Source of the DNA: Candidatus Krumholzibacteriota bacterium
GTDB lineage: Bacteria; Krumholzibacteriota; Krumholzibacteriia; Krumholzibacteriales; WJIX01
NCBI GenBank assembly: GCA_034520215.1
Contig: JAXHNR010000001.1
Location: 496,001-560,000, forward strand
Direction: 5' to 3'
Length of the DNA: 64,000 bases
A model generated the notes under the pieces. That model was not told the origin of the DNA, did not search any database, and saw only the letters and a list, made by a program, of their open reading frames with translations. The stretch's first letter is position 1, and each line of letters begins with the position of its first letter. Shown piece after piece: positions 27,286 through 34,861 of this stretch. The translations under genes and the position numbers were made by a program.

Positions 27286-27999
27286 CTACTTTTTCTCCTG
27301 CATTACCAGATAGGCTGCGTATAAAGCGATAAAGATAAAGCTTAGAAAATATATTATATCTCTTGAATCTATTATTCCCTTGGTGATGTTGCTAAAATGA
27401 TATCCCGCTCCGAGCTGCTGGAAAAAACCCAGCATTGACTCAGGAAGGAAAAAGAGCAGGTTATCAATCATTGTCAAAGCGAAACAAATTCCTATGGCTG
27501 TAAGCAGCGCGATTATCTGGTTTTTTGTGAGGCCTGACGTGAAGAGTCCTATTGATGTAAACATTGCTCCAAGCAAGATTGCTCCAAGATAGCCGCCCGC
27601 TACAGGTCCCCAATCAATGTCTCCCAGCAGAGATACTGAAATCGCGTAGCTCACCGTGGGCAACAGCATAATTACGACGAAGGCCAGGGCGGCGAGGAAT
27701 TTGCCCGCGATAATATCTTTGATCGAGACAGGAAGAGTGAGCAGTACCTCGTATGAACCGGAGCTCAATTCTTCCGAAAAGAGGTGCATTGTAACAGCTG
27801 GTATGATAAATGAAAATGTTATCGGTAAAAGGGAAAAGAAGCTTCTCAATTCCGCCTGGTTATAGAGAAAGAATGTTGAGAAGAAAAACCATCCCGTTAC
27901 AATCAGAAATATTGATATGACTATGTATGCAATTGGAGATATGAAATATACAGTAAATTCCTTTTTGAATATTTGAGCTATGTTACGCGATTTCAGCAT
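27286..27999 (-). CDS. ABC-2 type permease, GldF-like
   Basis: 237 residues with six hydrophobic helices and no ATPase motif, as expected for an ABC-2 permease. The N-terminal FKKEFTVYFISPIAYIVI and the central ELSSGSYEVLLTLPVSIKDI segments are typical of the GldF/NosY group. Ribosome site aaggag 7 bases before the ATG. It lies between the ATPase and GldG-like genes. Confidence 0.88.
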   Translation of the reverse strand: MLKSRNIAQIFKKEFTVYFISPIAYIVISIFLIVTGWFFFSTFFLYNQAELRSFFSLLPITFSFIIPAVTMHLFSEELSSGSYEVLLTLPVSIKDIIAGKFLAALAFVVIMLLPTVSYAISVSLLGDIDWGPVAGGYLGAILLGAMFTSIGLFTSGLTKNQIIALLTAIGICFALTMIDNLLFFLPESMLGFFQQLGAGYHFSNITKGIIDSRDIIYFLSFIFIALYAAYLVMQEKK

Positions 28000-28035
28000 A
28001 TTTTTTCTCCTTTATTTAATCAAATAGTTCAAGAG

Positions 28036-28971
28036 TTAATTTTCTTTTGTCAATTCACCGAATATTTTCTCGAGACTCTTAACATCCCTCGTCATTTCAA
28101 CAAGAACCCAGTCCTGCTCTTTTATTTTTCCGTATATCGATTCTCTGATATCCTTTTCAGTATGACATGAAAGTTTAACTGACAGAATTTCGTTATTTTT
28201 TCCAACACTTTCTATGTCCTTGATTTCTTCTATCATGTTAAGCCCGTTGCTTACATCCTCAAATTCCGCGTTTTTGAGTGAAATATTGACTGTATATTCG
28301 GTTTTTGTGGATTGTTTGAGTTCATCAGTACTTCCGTCGGCGACGATACTGCCGCGGTTAATAATAACAATTCTGTCACAAGTTGCTTCGACCTCGCTCA
28401 GTATGTGAGTGGATAGTATTACTGTTTTTTCTCTTCCGATCTTTTTTATGATATCACGGATCTCAACTATCTGGTTGGGATCGAGGCCAGTTGTCGGTTC
28501 GTCAAGCACCAGGATTTCAGGGTCGGCCATTATCGCGTGAGCAAGTCCCACTCGCTGTTTATACCCTTTGGATAGTTCGTGTATGGGACGGTGCATATTT
28601 TTTCGCAGGCCGCATATATCAGCCAGTTCAGATAAACGTCTACGTTTCTTCTGTTCCTCTAATCCTCGCACATTCGCAATATAGTCGAGGTATTCATAGA
28701 CTATCATATTTTCGTAGAGAGGGGCCGATTCGGGAAGGTATCCGATCATTTCTTTTATTTTAAGAATATCTTTTTCAATGGAAAGTCCCCTTGCTTCAAT
28801 TGTGCCTGTGGTAGGAACAAGATATCCGGTCAGAATCCGCATTGCCGTTGTTTTGCCGGCGCCGTTTGGTCCCAGGAGTCCGAGTATCTGTCCCCTTTCT
28901 ATTGTAAGGTCAACTTTATTCAGAGCGCAAAGATCCCCATAATACTTCGTCAACTGTTTGAATTCTATCAT
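28036..28971 (-). CDS. ABC transporter ATP-binding protein, GldA-like
   Basis: 311 residues, with an intact ABC domain: Walker A GPNGAGKTT, Q-loop near IGYLPESAPLY, signature LSKGYKQRVG, Walker B ILVLDEPTTGLDP and H-loop STHILSE. A C-terminal domain of about 90 residues follows, as in ABC-2 export ATPases. It is the first gene of the four-gene minus-strand operon, with aaggag 7 bases upstream of the ATG. Confidence 0.93.
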   Translation of the reverse strand: MIEFKQLTKYYGDLCALNKVDLTIERGQILGLLGPNGAGKTTAMRILTGYLVPTTGTIEARGLSIEKDILKIKEMIGYLPESAPLYENMIVYEYLDYIANVRGLEEQKKRRRLSELADICGLRKNMHRPIHELSKGYKQRVGLAHAIMADPEILVLDEPTTGLDPNQIVEIRDIIKKIGREKTVILSTHILSEVEATCDRIVIINRGSIVADGSTDELKQSTKTEYTVNISLKNAEFEDVSNGLNMIEEIKDIESVGKNNEILSVKLSCHTEKDIRESIYGKIKEQDWVLVEMTRDVKSLEKIFGELTKEN

Positions 28972-29287
28972 ACCAGAGCTCCTTTTTATTAATATTTATT
29001 TTATACTTGTTACAATAATTTTTGATAGATAGTTCCAAAAATTCCAGCTCATATTCATTTAAGTACGTTAAGAAAAAAACCCGATAATTTCAAGATTGCT
29101 TATTTTTTCAAGATAATAAAAATAACTTGTCATTTTGTCAAAAAAAATCTAACAATCAGTAAATAGGGATTTTAAGCAAAATTTGCTGACCCCTCAAGTT
29201 TTCAAGATCTGAGAAAAGATTTAATAATTTGTTATATAAGTCAAGATTATGGTTAAATTAATCGTTATCAAAAAAGGAGAACGCGCC
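28972..29287. other. AT-rich divergent intergenic region
   Basis: About 316 bases between the minus-strand ABC operon and the plus-strand DUF2891 gene. It is very AT-rich with many A/T runs and presumably holds promoters for both sides, but I could not place a good -35/-10 pair. No small gene or RNA structure was recognised. Confidence 0.45.
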
Positions 29288-30463
29288 TTGCGGAAAAATG
29301 TGTGCGGTTTAAAGTCTGTTCGAACATTTATTATCACGGTTATATTTTCTTTTTTATGTGCTCAGCAGGTTAGCGGCGCGGGGTCTGGCAGCGTCACGAC
29401 CGCTGTTACTCGGTCCGGGCGGAGTCGCGGAACTGCTCTTACAAGTGAGACCGCTTCGGCGTTTGCGCGTATAGCCCTCAGGTGCGTGAGGAAGGAGTAT
29501 CCCGCTAAGCTTTCTCATGTGATGAATGATCGGAGTGAAGTTAAAAGCCCCGCACAGCTGCATCCCGCTTTCAACGGGTGTTTCGATTGGCATTCCTGCG
29601 TGCACGCGCACTGGATGATGACGCGCCTGCTTAGGATTTTCCCTGAACTGCCGGAGGCGGACAGTTTACGTTCTGTTCTCGGAAGCACCCTTACAGAGAG
29701 AAATATCGAAGCTGAAGTCAGATACCTAAGCCAGCCGGGACGCAAATCATTTGAGCGAATGTACGGCTGGGCGTGGCTCCTTAAGCTTTCCCAGGAGCTT
29801 CTTGAGTGTGATGACCCCGCGGCTGAGAGCTGGAGCAGAAATCTTCAGCCTCTGACTGATAATATAGTTGAACGATATCTTTCATTTATCCCTAAGCAGA
29901 CATATCCGATTAGAAGAGGTGTGCATGCCAATACCGCTTTCGGATTAACATTCGCGCTTGATTATGCCCGGGCGGCGGGTGTTTCTGAATTGGAAGAGTT
30001 GATTGTTTCGAGAAGCATAGATTATTTTGCCGATGACCGGAGATGCCCCGGTTCATGGGAACCAGGCGGAGATGATTTCCTTTCACCGTGTCTTATTGAA
30101 GCTGATCTTATGAGAAGGGTTTTTAAGCGGGATGAATTCAGAGAATGGTTTCACAACTTTTTGCCGGAACTTAATAAGGGTTATCCTGAAAATCTCCTTA
30201 AACCCGCAGTTGTATCTGACAGAAGTGATCCGAAAATAGTTCACCTCGATGGTCTCAACTTGAGCCGCGCCTGGTGCCTCTATGGAATTGCCAAATTCCT
30301 TAAAGAAGGAGATCCCGCCCGTAGAATAATATTTGAAGCCGCGGAATTGCACTCTAATGACGCACTCAGCCGCGTTGCGACCGGCAATTATGAGGGAGAA
30401 CACTGGTTGGCTTCATTCGCGGTTTATATGTACTCTTGTGCCGGCGGCGTGAATAAACGTTAA
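29288..30463 (+). CDS. DUF2891-family protein, exported
   Basis: The TTG at 29288 is preferred over the ATG at 29249 because aaggag (29274-29279) lies 8 bases upstream; 391 residues. An N-terminal signal (about 11-30) precedes the DUF2891 domain, recognised by HPAFNGCFDWHSCVHAHWM, YGWAWLLKLS, HANTAFGLTFALDYAR and WEPGGDDFLSPCL. Conserved His, Asp and Trp residues suggest an alpha/alpha-barrel enzyme. The biochemical role of the family is not known to me. Confidence 0.85.
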   Translation: MRKNVCGLKSVRTFIITVIFSFLCAQQVSGAGSGSVTTAVTRSGRSRGTALTSETASAFARIALRCVRKEYPAKLSHVMNDRSEVKSPAQLHPAFNGCFDWHSCVHAHWMMTRLLRIFPELPEADSLRSVLGSTLTERNIEAEVRYLSQPGRKSFERMYGWAWLLKLSQELLECDDPAAESWSRNLQPLTDNIVERYLSFIPKQTYPIRRGVHANTAFGLTFALDYARAAGVSELEELIVSRSIDYFADDRRCPGSWEPGGDDFLSPCLIEADLMRRVFKRDEFREWFHNFLPELNKGYPENLLKPAVVSDRSDPKIVHLDGLNLSRAWCLYGIAKFLKEGDPARRIIFEAAELHSNDALSRVATGNYEGEHWLASFAVYMYSCAGGVNKR

Positions 30464-30546
30464 ATTGTCAATAAAAATCATCAGCTATGCTGGACGGTAT
30501 TAAACCGGTTTTAGATATTTTATTCTTTGTGATGAAATGAGGTTAA

Positions 30547-31410
30547 TTGAAAAGCAAGATAATACGCTATGATTGTTTGCTGTTTTTTACAGCTGCTATC
30601 TGGGGATTTGCTTTTGTTGCTCAGCGCGTAGGGATGAAGTACGTCGGGCCGTTTATTTTTAACGGTGTCCGTTTTGCTCTTGCCGCTCTTGTTCTGTTTC
30701 CGTTTGTTCTTGTTAGAAGATATAAGTTTGGTTACGGCTGGACGGGAAAAAGAAGACATGTTCTAGTTAGCGGTTTTTTGGCCGGGCTGTTCCTGTTTAT
30801 CGCGTCATCTCTTCAGCAAGTCGGTGTTGTTTATACAACCGCGGGTAAGGCCGGCTTTTTCTGGAAGAGGCAGGTTGGGGGAAGAACATGGCTCGGAGCT
30901 GTGCTGGCTGTTATAGGGCTTTATCTGCTCTCGATTGCGGGGGGGCTTAGGTTGGTCAAGGGGGATATTCTGGTATTTGCGGGAGCCTTCTTCTGGGCCG
31001 GACACGTTCTTCTGATCGGTTCCTTCTCAAAAAGTATTGATCCGCTGGTTCTCGCCTTCATTCAGTGCGCGGTATGTTCTCTTTTAAGCCTCGCTGTTTC
31101 TATCTTTACAGAAGTGATAAGTTTAACCGCGCTGTACTCAGCGGCAGTGCCGATAATTTACGGAGGAGTTTTCTCCGTCGGAGTTGCTTATACATTTCAG
31201 ATTCTAGCCCAACGGTACACTCCCGCGGCCCACGCTTCGGTTATTATGAGTTTCGAAGCGGTTTTTGCTGTTTTGGGCGGATGGTTGATATTGGGAGAAG
31301 TTCTTTCCCTTCGAGGAATTGCCGGATGTACTCTCATGTTCGCCGGGATGATCATCTCTCAACTGGGCGTGATCGCGGACAGGAGAAGGGGAAAAGCCGG
31401 GGATATATGA
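30547..31410 (+). CDS. EamA/DMT transporter with a shortened fourth helix
   Basis: 287 residues, ten-helix drug/metabolite transporter plan (TAAIWGFAFVAQRVGMKYVG at the N-terminus, then GVRFALAAL). After TTAGKAGF (about 97-104) family members normally continue through a helix such as ITGLYVV..VP before the RTWLGA segment. Here only eight residues (FWKRQVGG) separate them, so about 14 residues are missing in frame. Topology, and so activity, may be disturbed. TTG start. Confidence 0.8.
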   Translation: MKSKIIRYDCLLFFTAAIWGFAFVAQRVGMKYVGPFIFNGVRFALAALVLFPFVLVRRYKFGYGWTGKRRHVLVSGFLAGLFLFIASSLQQVGVVYTTAGKAGFFWKRQVGGRTWLGAVLAVIGLYLLSIAGGLRLVKGDILVFAGAFFWAGHVLLIGSFSKSIDPLVLAFIQCAVCSLLSLAVSIFTEVISLTALYSAAVPIIYGGVFSVGVAYTFQILAQRYTPAAHASVIMSFEAVFAVLGGWLILGEVLSLRGIAGCTLMFAGMIISQLGVIADRRRGKAGDI

Positions 31411-31535
31411 GAGGTGCTGAAAACACGCCGGCGTTGAATTTTATTCAGCCGCGCGGGACCCGGTTTGCAAGTAGATATAAAAGCAGTTAGTTATTGGTTT
31501 CTAAAACATTTGTTTTTAAAAAATAAAAAAAAGGG

Positions 31536-31564
31536 TTGTATTACCTTTTTGTTGGGGTTAATAT
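31536..31564 (+). promoter_or_regulatory. Candidate promoter of the pyr operon
   Basis: TTGTAT (31536-31541), 17 bases, then TAATAT (31559-31564). The predicted start near 31571 falls just before the PyrR-binding structure, which is what a pyr attenuator needs. Confidence 0.6.
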
Positions 31565-31574
31565 GCTGAGGATA

Positions 31575-31608
31575 TCCTTTTAATCCGGTCCGGGAGGCCG
31601 GCAAGGGA
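31575..31608 (+). promoter_or_regulatory. PyrR-binding leader element (anti-antiterminator)
   Basis: Two short stems, cctt/aagg (about 31576-31579 and 31603-31606) and ccgg/ccgg (about 31585-31588 and 31598-31601), separated by a bulge. They present GTCCGGGAGGC, close to the conserved PyrR loop GUCCnGnGAGGC but one base shorter. PyrR with UMP would stabilise this fold. Its CCGGGAGG (31590-31597) is exactly complementary to the first arm of the terminator, giving the competing antiterminator. Confidence 0.78.
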
Positions 31609-31623
31609 AGAGAGAGCCAAATA

Positions 31624-31649
31624 CCTCCCGGTGCGGGAGGATTTTTTTT
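31624..31649 (+). terminator. Pyr-operon attenuator terminator
   Basis: cctcccg (31624-31630), loop gtg, cgggagg (31634-31640), then eight T (31642-31649). It lies about 90 bases upstream of the pyrR start and inside the leader. A second GC hairpin, gcccgg-atg-ccgggc (31650-31664), follows directly. Confidence 0.85.
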
Positions 31650-31738
31650 GCCCGGATGCCGGGCTGATTGATTGTTTGAAAATATATTATGGATACAACG
31701 TTTTAGTATATGTTGCCCGCTATAAGGAGGTTTTGCAT

Positions 31739-32482
31739 TTGGATATTTTAAGGAAAGCGGTTGTTATGGATGGCACCCAGATTCGCCGCACCATAATGAG
31801 AATCGCTCATGAAATTGTTGAGAACAACAGAGGTGTTGGAGATCTTGTTCTGGTTGGGATAAGAAAACGGGGTGTACCTCTGGCTGAACGTATAGCGAGC
31901 CTCATCCAGGGATTTGAGGGAGTAGATGTGCCGGTAGGAGCCCTTGATATCACTTTGTACAGAGATGACGTACAGATGATTGCTTCAAATCCTGTAGTCG
32001 GCAAAACAGATATCAGTGTGGACATAAATGAGAAGGTGGTTGTTCTTGTTGATGATGTATTATCCACTGGGCGTACTGTTAGAGCGGCTTTAGATGAACT
32101 TATCGATTTTGGCAGGCCAAAGGTTATCAGACTTGCCGTTCTTATTGACAGGGGGCACAGAGAATTTCCGATACGAGCGGATTTTGTTGGAAAAAACGTA
32201 CCTACTTCAAGTCATGAAACTGTCAGGGTGTTTTTAAAGGAAACAGACGGAGAAGAAAGCGTTATCTTGGGAGAAGTTGTTTCCGGAGTAAAAGACGATG
32301 AAGGAGAAAAGAGTATAGCTGGAAAGTCAAAGAAGTCCAATGGGACTTCTTCAAATAAGAAGCGAAAGACTTCATCAAAACCCCGGCGCGGTAAATCCGA
32401 CGGGCGGAAGAAAAAAAGAAAACCCGCCGGAAATAAGGATAAGAAAGGATCAAAAAGAAAACCGGGGTCGAAAAAGAGATAG
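31739..32482 (+). CDS. pyrR: PyrR pyrimidine regulator with a basic C-terminal tail
   Basis: UMP-sensing RNA-binding attenuator protein and uracil phosphoribosyltransferase. The TTG at 31739 has AAGGAGG (31724-31730) 8 bases upstream; longer readings would begin inside the terminator and are rejected. 247 residues. The PRTase domain shows [23 protein letters not shown], and PRPP loop [18 protein letters not shown] (near 100-117). The last 65 or so residues are an unusual Lys/Arg/Ser-rich, probably disordered tail ([20 protein letters not shown] and on), absent from textbook PyrR of about 180 residues. Confidence 0.93.
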   Translation: MDILRKAVVMDGTQIRRTIMRIAHEIVENNRGVGDLVLVGIRKRGVPLAERIASLIQGFEGVDVPVGALDITLYRDDVQMIASNPVVGKTDISVDINEKVVVLVDDVLSTGRTVRAALDELIDFGRPKVIRLAVLIDRGHREFPIRADFVGKNVPTSSHETVRVFLKETDGEESVILGEVVSGVKDDEGEKSIAGKSKKSNGTSSNKKRKTSSKPRRGKSDGRKKKRKPAGNKDKKGSKRKPGSKKR

Positions 32483-32518
32483 ATATTGTTACTGACGAGA
32501 ATCAAGTAAGGGGGTAAG

Positions 32519-33475
32519 GTGCGGTACAATCAAAAGAATCTTCTGGGGCTTGAAGAGCTGTCTTCCGGGGAGATAGAGCTGATTCTGGATACGGCTGATA
32601 ATTTCAAGGAAGTTTCCGAGAGGGCAATTAAGAAAGTTCCGGCTCTAAGGGGGATAACGATCGCGAACCTCTTTTATGAGCCAAGCACGAGAACTAAAAT
32701 GAGCTTTGAACTCGCGGAGAAGAGACTCAGCGCGGACATTGTTAATTTCTCGAAAGCTACTTCATCGGTTAAAAAGGGAGAGAGCCTCCGTGATACAGCT
32801 GAGAATATCGAAGCTATGAAGGTTGATATTGTTGTCATGCGGCACGGCAGTTCAGGAGCTCACAGATTTCTATCTGAATTTCTCGATGCTTCGATTGTTA
32901 ACGCGGGTGACGGTCAGCATGAACATCCTACGCAGGCTTTACTTGATATGTTGACTCTCAGGCAGAGATGGGGAACATTAAAAGGGAAAAAAGTAACTAT
33001 TATAGGGGACATTATGCACAGCAGAGTAGCACGTTCTAATATTTGGGGTTTGACCAGAATGGGGGCGGAGGTTACGGTTTGCGGCCCGCCCACTATGATG
33101 CCGCCTGAAGTCGAGAATATGGGCGACGGAGGAGTGAAGATCGAGTACGATCTTAGAAAAGCCGTGGCCGATGCTGACGCGATTAATATTTTGCGTATAC
33201 AGCTTGAACGTCAGAAAAACAAACTATTCCCCAGTCTAAGAGAGTACTTTGCTGTTTTCGGAGTTTCATCTGAAATTCTTAAAGATGCCAAGAATGATTG
33301 TATTGTTATGCATCCGGGGCCTATGAACAGAGGGGTTGAAATAAGTCAGCGTGTTGCCGACGGTGAGCAGGCGGTGATATTGCCCCAGGTAACGAATGGA
33401 GTCGCTGTTAGGATGGCGGTTTTATTTCTGATCGCTGGCGGCAGGAGCGGAGAAGCAAAGATAGAAAAGAAATAG
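32519..33475 (+). CDS. pyrB: Aspartate carbamoyltransferase, catalytic subunit
   Basis: Condenses carbamoyl phosphate with aspartate. 318 residues; carbamoyl-phosphate motif FYEPSTRTKMSFE (about 52-64), the VKKGES loop, VMRHGSSGAH and HEHPTQALLDM are present. GTG start, 36 bases after pyrR. No regulatory subunit (pyrI) is in the window, as usual when PyrR controls the operon. Confidence 0.96.
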   Translation: MRYNQKNLLGLEELSSGEIELILDTADNFKEVSERAIKKVPALRGITIANLFYEPSTRTKMSFELAEKRLSADIVNFSKATSSVKKGESLRDTAENIEAMKVDIVVMRHGSSGAHRFLSEFLDASIVNAGDGQHEHPTQALLDMLTLRQRWGTLKGKKVTIIGDIMHSRVARSNIWGLTRMGAEVTVCGPPTMMPPEVENMGDGGVKIEYDLRKAVADADAINILRIQLERQKNKLFPSLREYFAVFGVSSEILKDAKNDCIVMHPGPMNRGVEISQRVADGEQAVILPQVTNGVAVRMAVLFLIAGGRSGEAKIEKK

Positions 33476-33503
33476 TTTCCAAGAAAAAAACTGAGGAGTT
33501 TTA

Positions 33504-34805
33504 ATGATCAACAAGTGGAAAAATAAAAGTGAATTCTGGATAGCGGGGGCTAAGCTCGCCGACACTGTAACTCGAACTCTAAAGGCCGGTTCTATTCACA
33601 TCAAGAGGGGCAGAATTGAAGAAATCGTCTGGAAGAAGAGTGTAGATACAGATCTACCGGTTTTTGATGCTGAAGGATATTTGGTAACGCCTGGCTTTAT
33701 AGATATTCACAGTCATCTCAGGGAGCCGGGATATGAAGAAAGTGAAACTGTTGCCACCGGTACCGCGGCCGCGGCGGCAGGCGGATATACTTCGGTCGTC
33801 TGCATGGCAAATACTGATCCCGCCGTGGATGATCCGAGTGTCGTTCGATATCTTATGGATAAGAATAAAGCCGCGGGTCAGTGCAGGTTATATGTGACAG
33901 GAGCGGTCACTAAAGGGCTCGAGGGAAGAGATATAAGCGAGTTTCATCTGTTGAAAGAAGCGGGGATAGTAGCACTGAGTGACGACGGTAAATTTGTCGA
34001 GAACGCCAAGGTTATGCGAAGTGCTCTTGAATACGCCCGTATGCTTGAATTACCCATTGTTTCCCACTGTGAAGACCCGAGTCTCGCGAGGGGTGGATTG
34101 ATGAATGAAGGATATTATTCCACCAAACTGGGACTTTCGGGGATACCGGCAGAGTCGGAGGAAATTGCCGTGGCCAGGGATATATCGCTTGCTGAATTAA
34201 CCGGCTGCAGGCTTCATATTGCCCACGTGAGTACTTCCGGGTCAGTTCAGCTGATCAAAGACGCTAAAAAGAAGGGTGTTCCTGTTACCGCTGAAGTGAC
34301 ACCACACCATTTGACTATGGATGATTCCATGCTGGAAGATTACGACAGGAACCTGAAGGTTAATCCTCCCCTTAGAACTCAGCAAGACATAAAGGCATTA
34401 AAAAAGGCGCTTAAGAATGGAACGATTGATTGTATCGCAACTGACCACGCTCCTCATAATGAGATTTCCAAACAGGTTGAATTCAATTTCGCGCCGCCTG
34501 GTATGATCGGACTTCAAACGGCTTTTTCTCATCTCTATACTGAGCTGGTTATGTCCGGCGATCTGGAACTGATAGATCTCGTACGTTTGATGACATCCGC
34601 CCCCGCGGAGGTACTGGGTCTTGCCGGAGGAACATTAAACAGCACAGAGCCCGCGGATCTGACAGTTATAGATATTGATGAAGAATGGACATTTAACGGA
34701 GAAGTTAACAAATCAAAATCGATGAACACTCCCCTCGCGGACAGAAAATTTAAAGGACGCGTAAAGGGGATATTTTTGGCCGGAAAGTGGAAAAGAACGG
34801 GTTGA
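33504..34805 (+). CDS. pyrC: Dihydroorotase
   Basis: Zinc amidohydrolase that closes carbamoyl-aspartate to dihydroorotate. 433 residues, class I length. Metal-binding HSHLREPGYEE follows TPGFIDI (about 62-79); further motifs are CMANTDPAVD, SHCEDPSLARGG, HIAHVSTSGS, and TDHAPH with the catalytic Asp. gaggag ribosome site before the ATG. 28 bases after pyrB. Confidence 0.96.
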   Translation: MINKWKNKSEFWIAGAKLADTVTRTLKAGSIHIKRGRIEEIVWKKSVDTDLPVFDAEGYLVTPGFIDIHSHLREPGYEESETVATGTAAAAAGGYTSVVCMANTDPAVDDPSVVRYLMDKNKAAGQCRLYVTGAVTKGLEGRDISEFHLLKEAGIVALSDDGKFVENAKVMRSALEYARMLELPIVSHCEDPSLARGGLMNEGYYSTKLGLSGIPAESEEIAVARDISLAELTGCRLHIAHVSTSGSVQLIKDAKKKGVPVTAEVTPHHLTMDDSMLEDYDRNLKVNPPLRTQQDIKALKKALKNGTIDCIATDHAPHNEISKQVEFNFAPPGMIGLQTAFSHLYTELVMSGDLELIDLVRLMTSAPAEVLGLAGGTLNSTEPADLTVIDIDEEWTFNGEVNKSKSMNTPLADRKFKGRVKGIFLAGKWKRTG

Positions 34806-34861
34806 TGGGGGTCGGTTGATCTGCGAAGTGAAGTGACTTGTATTTGTTGGGAGAGTCGGCG

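Noticed and set aside
31631-31738. Longer pyrR reading starting inside the leader
   Set aside because: It begins in the terminator hairpin; the TTG at 31739 has a strong ribosome site.
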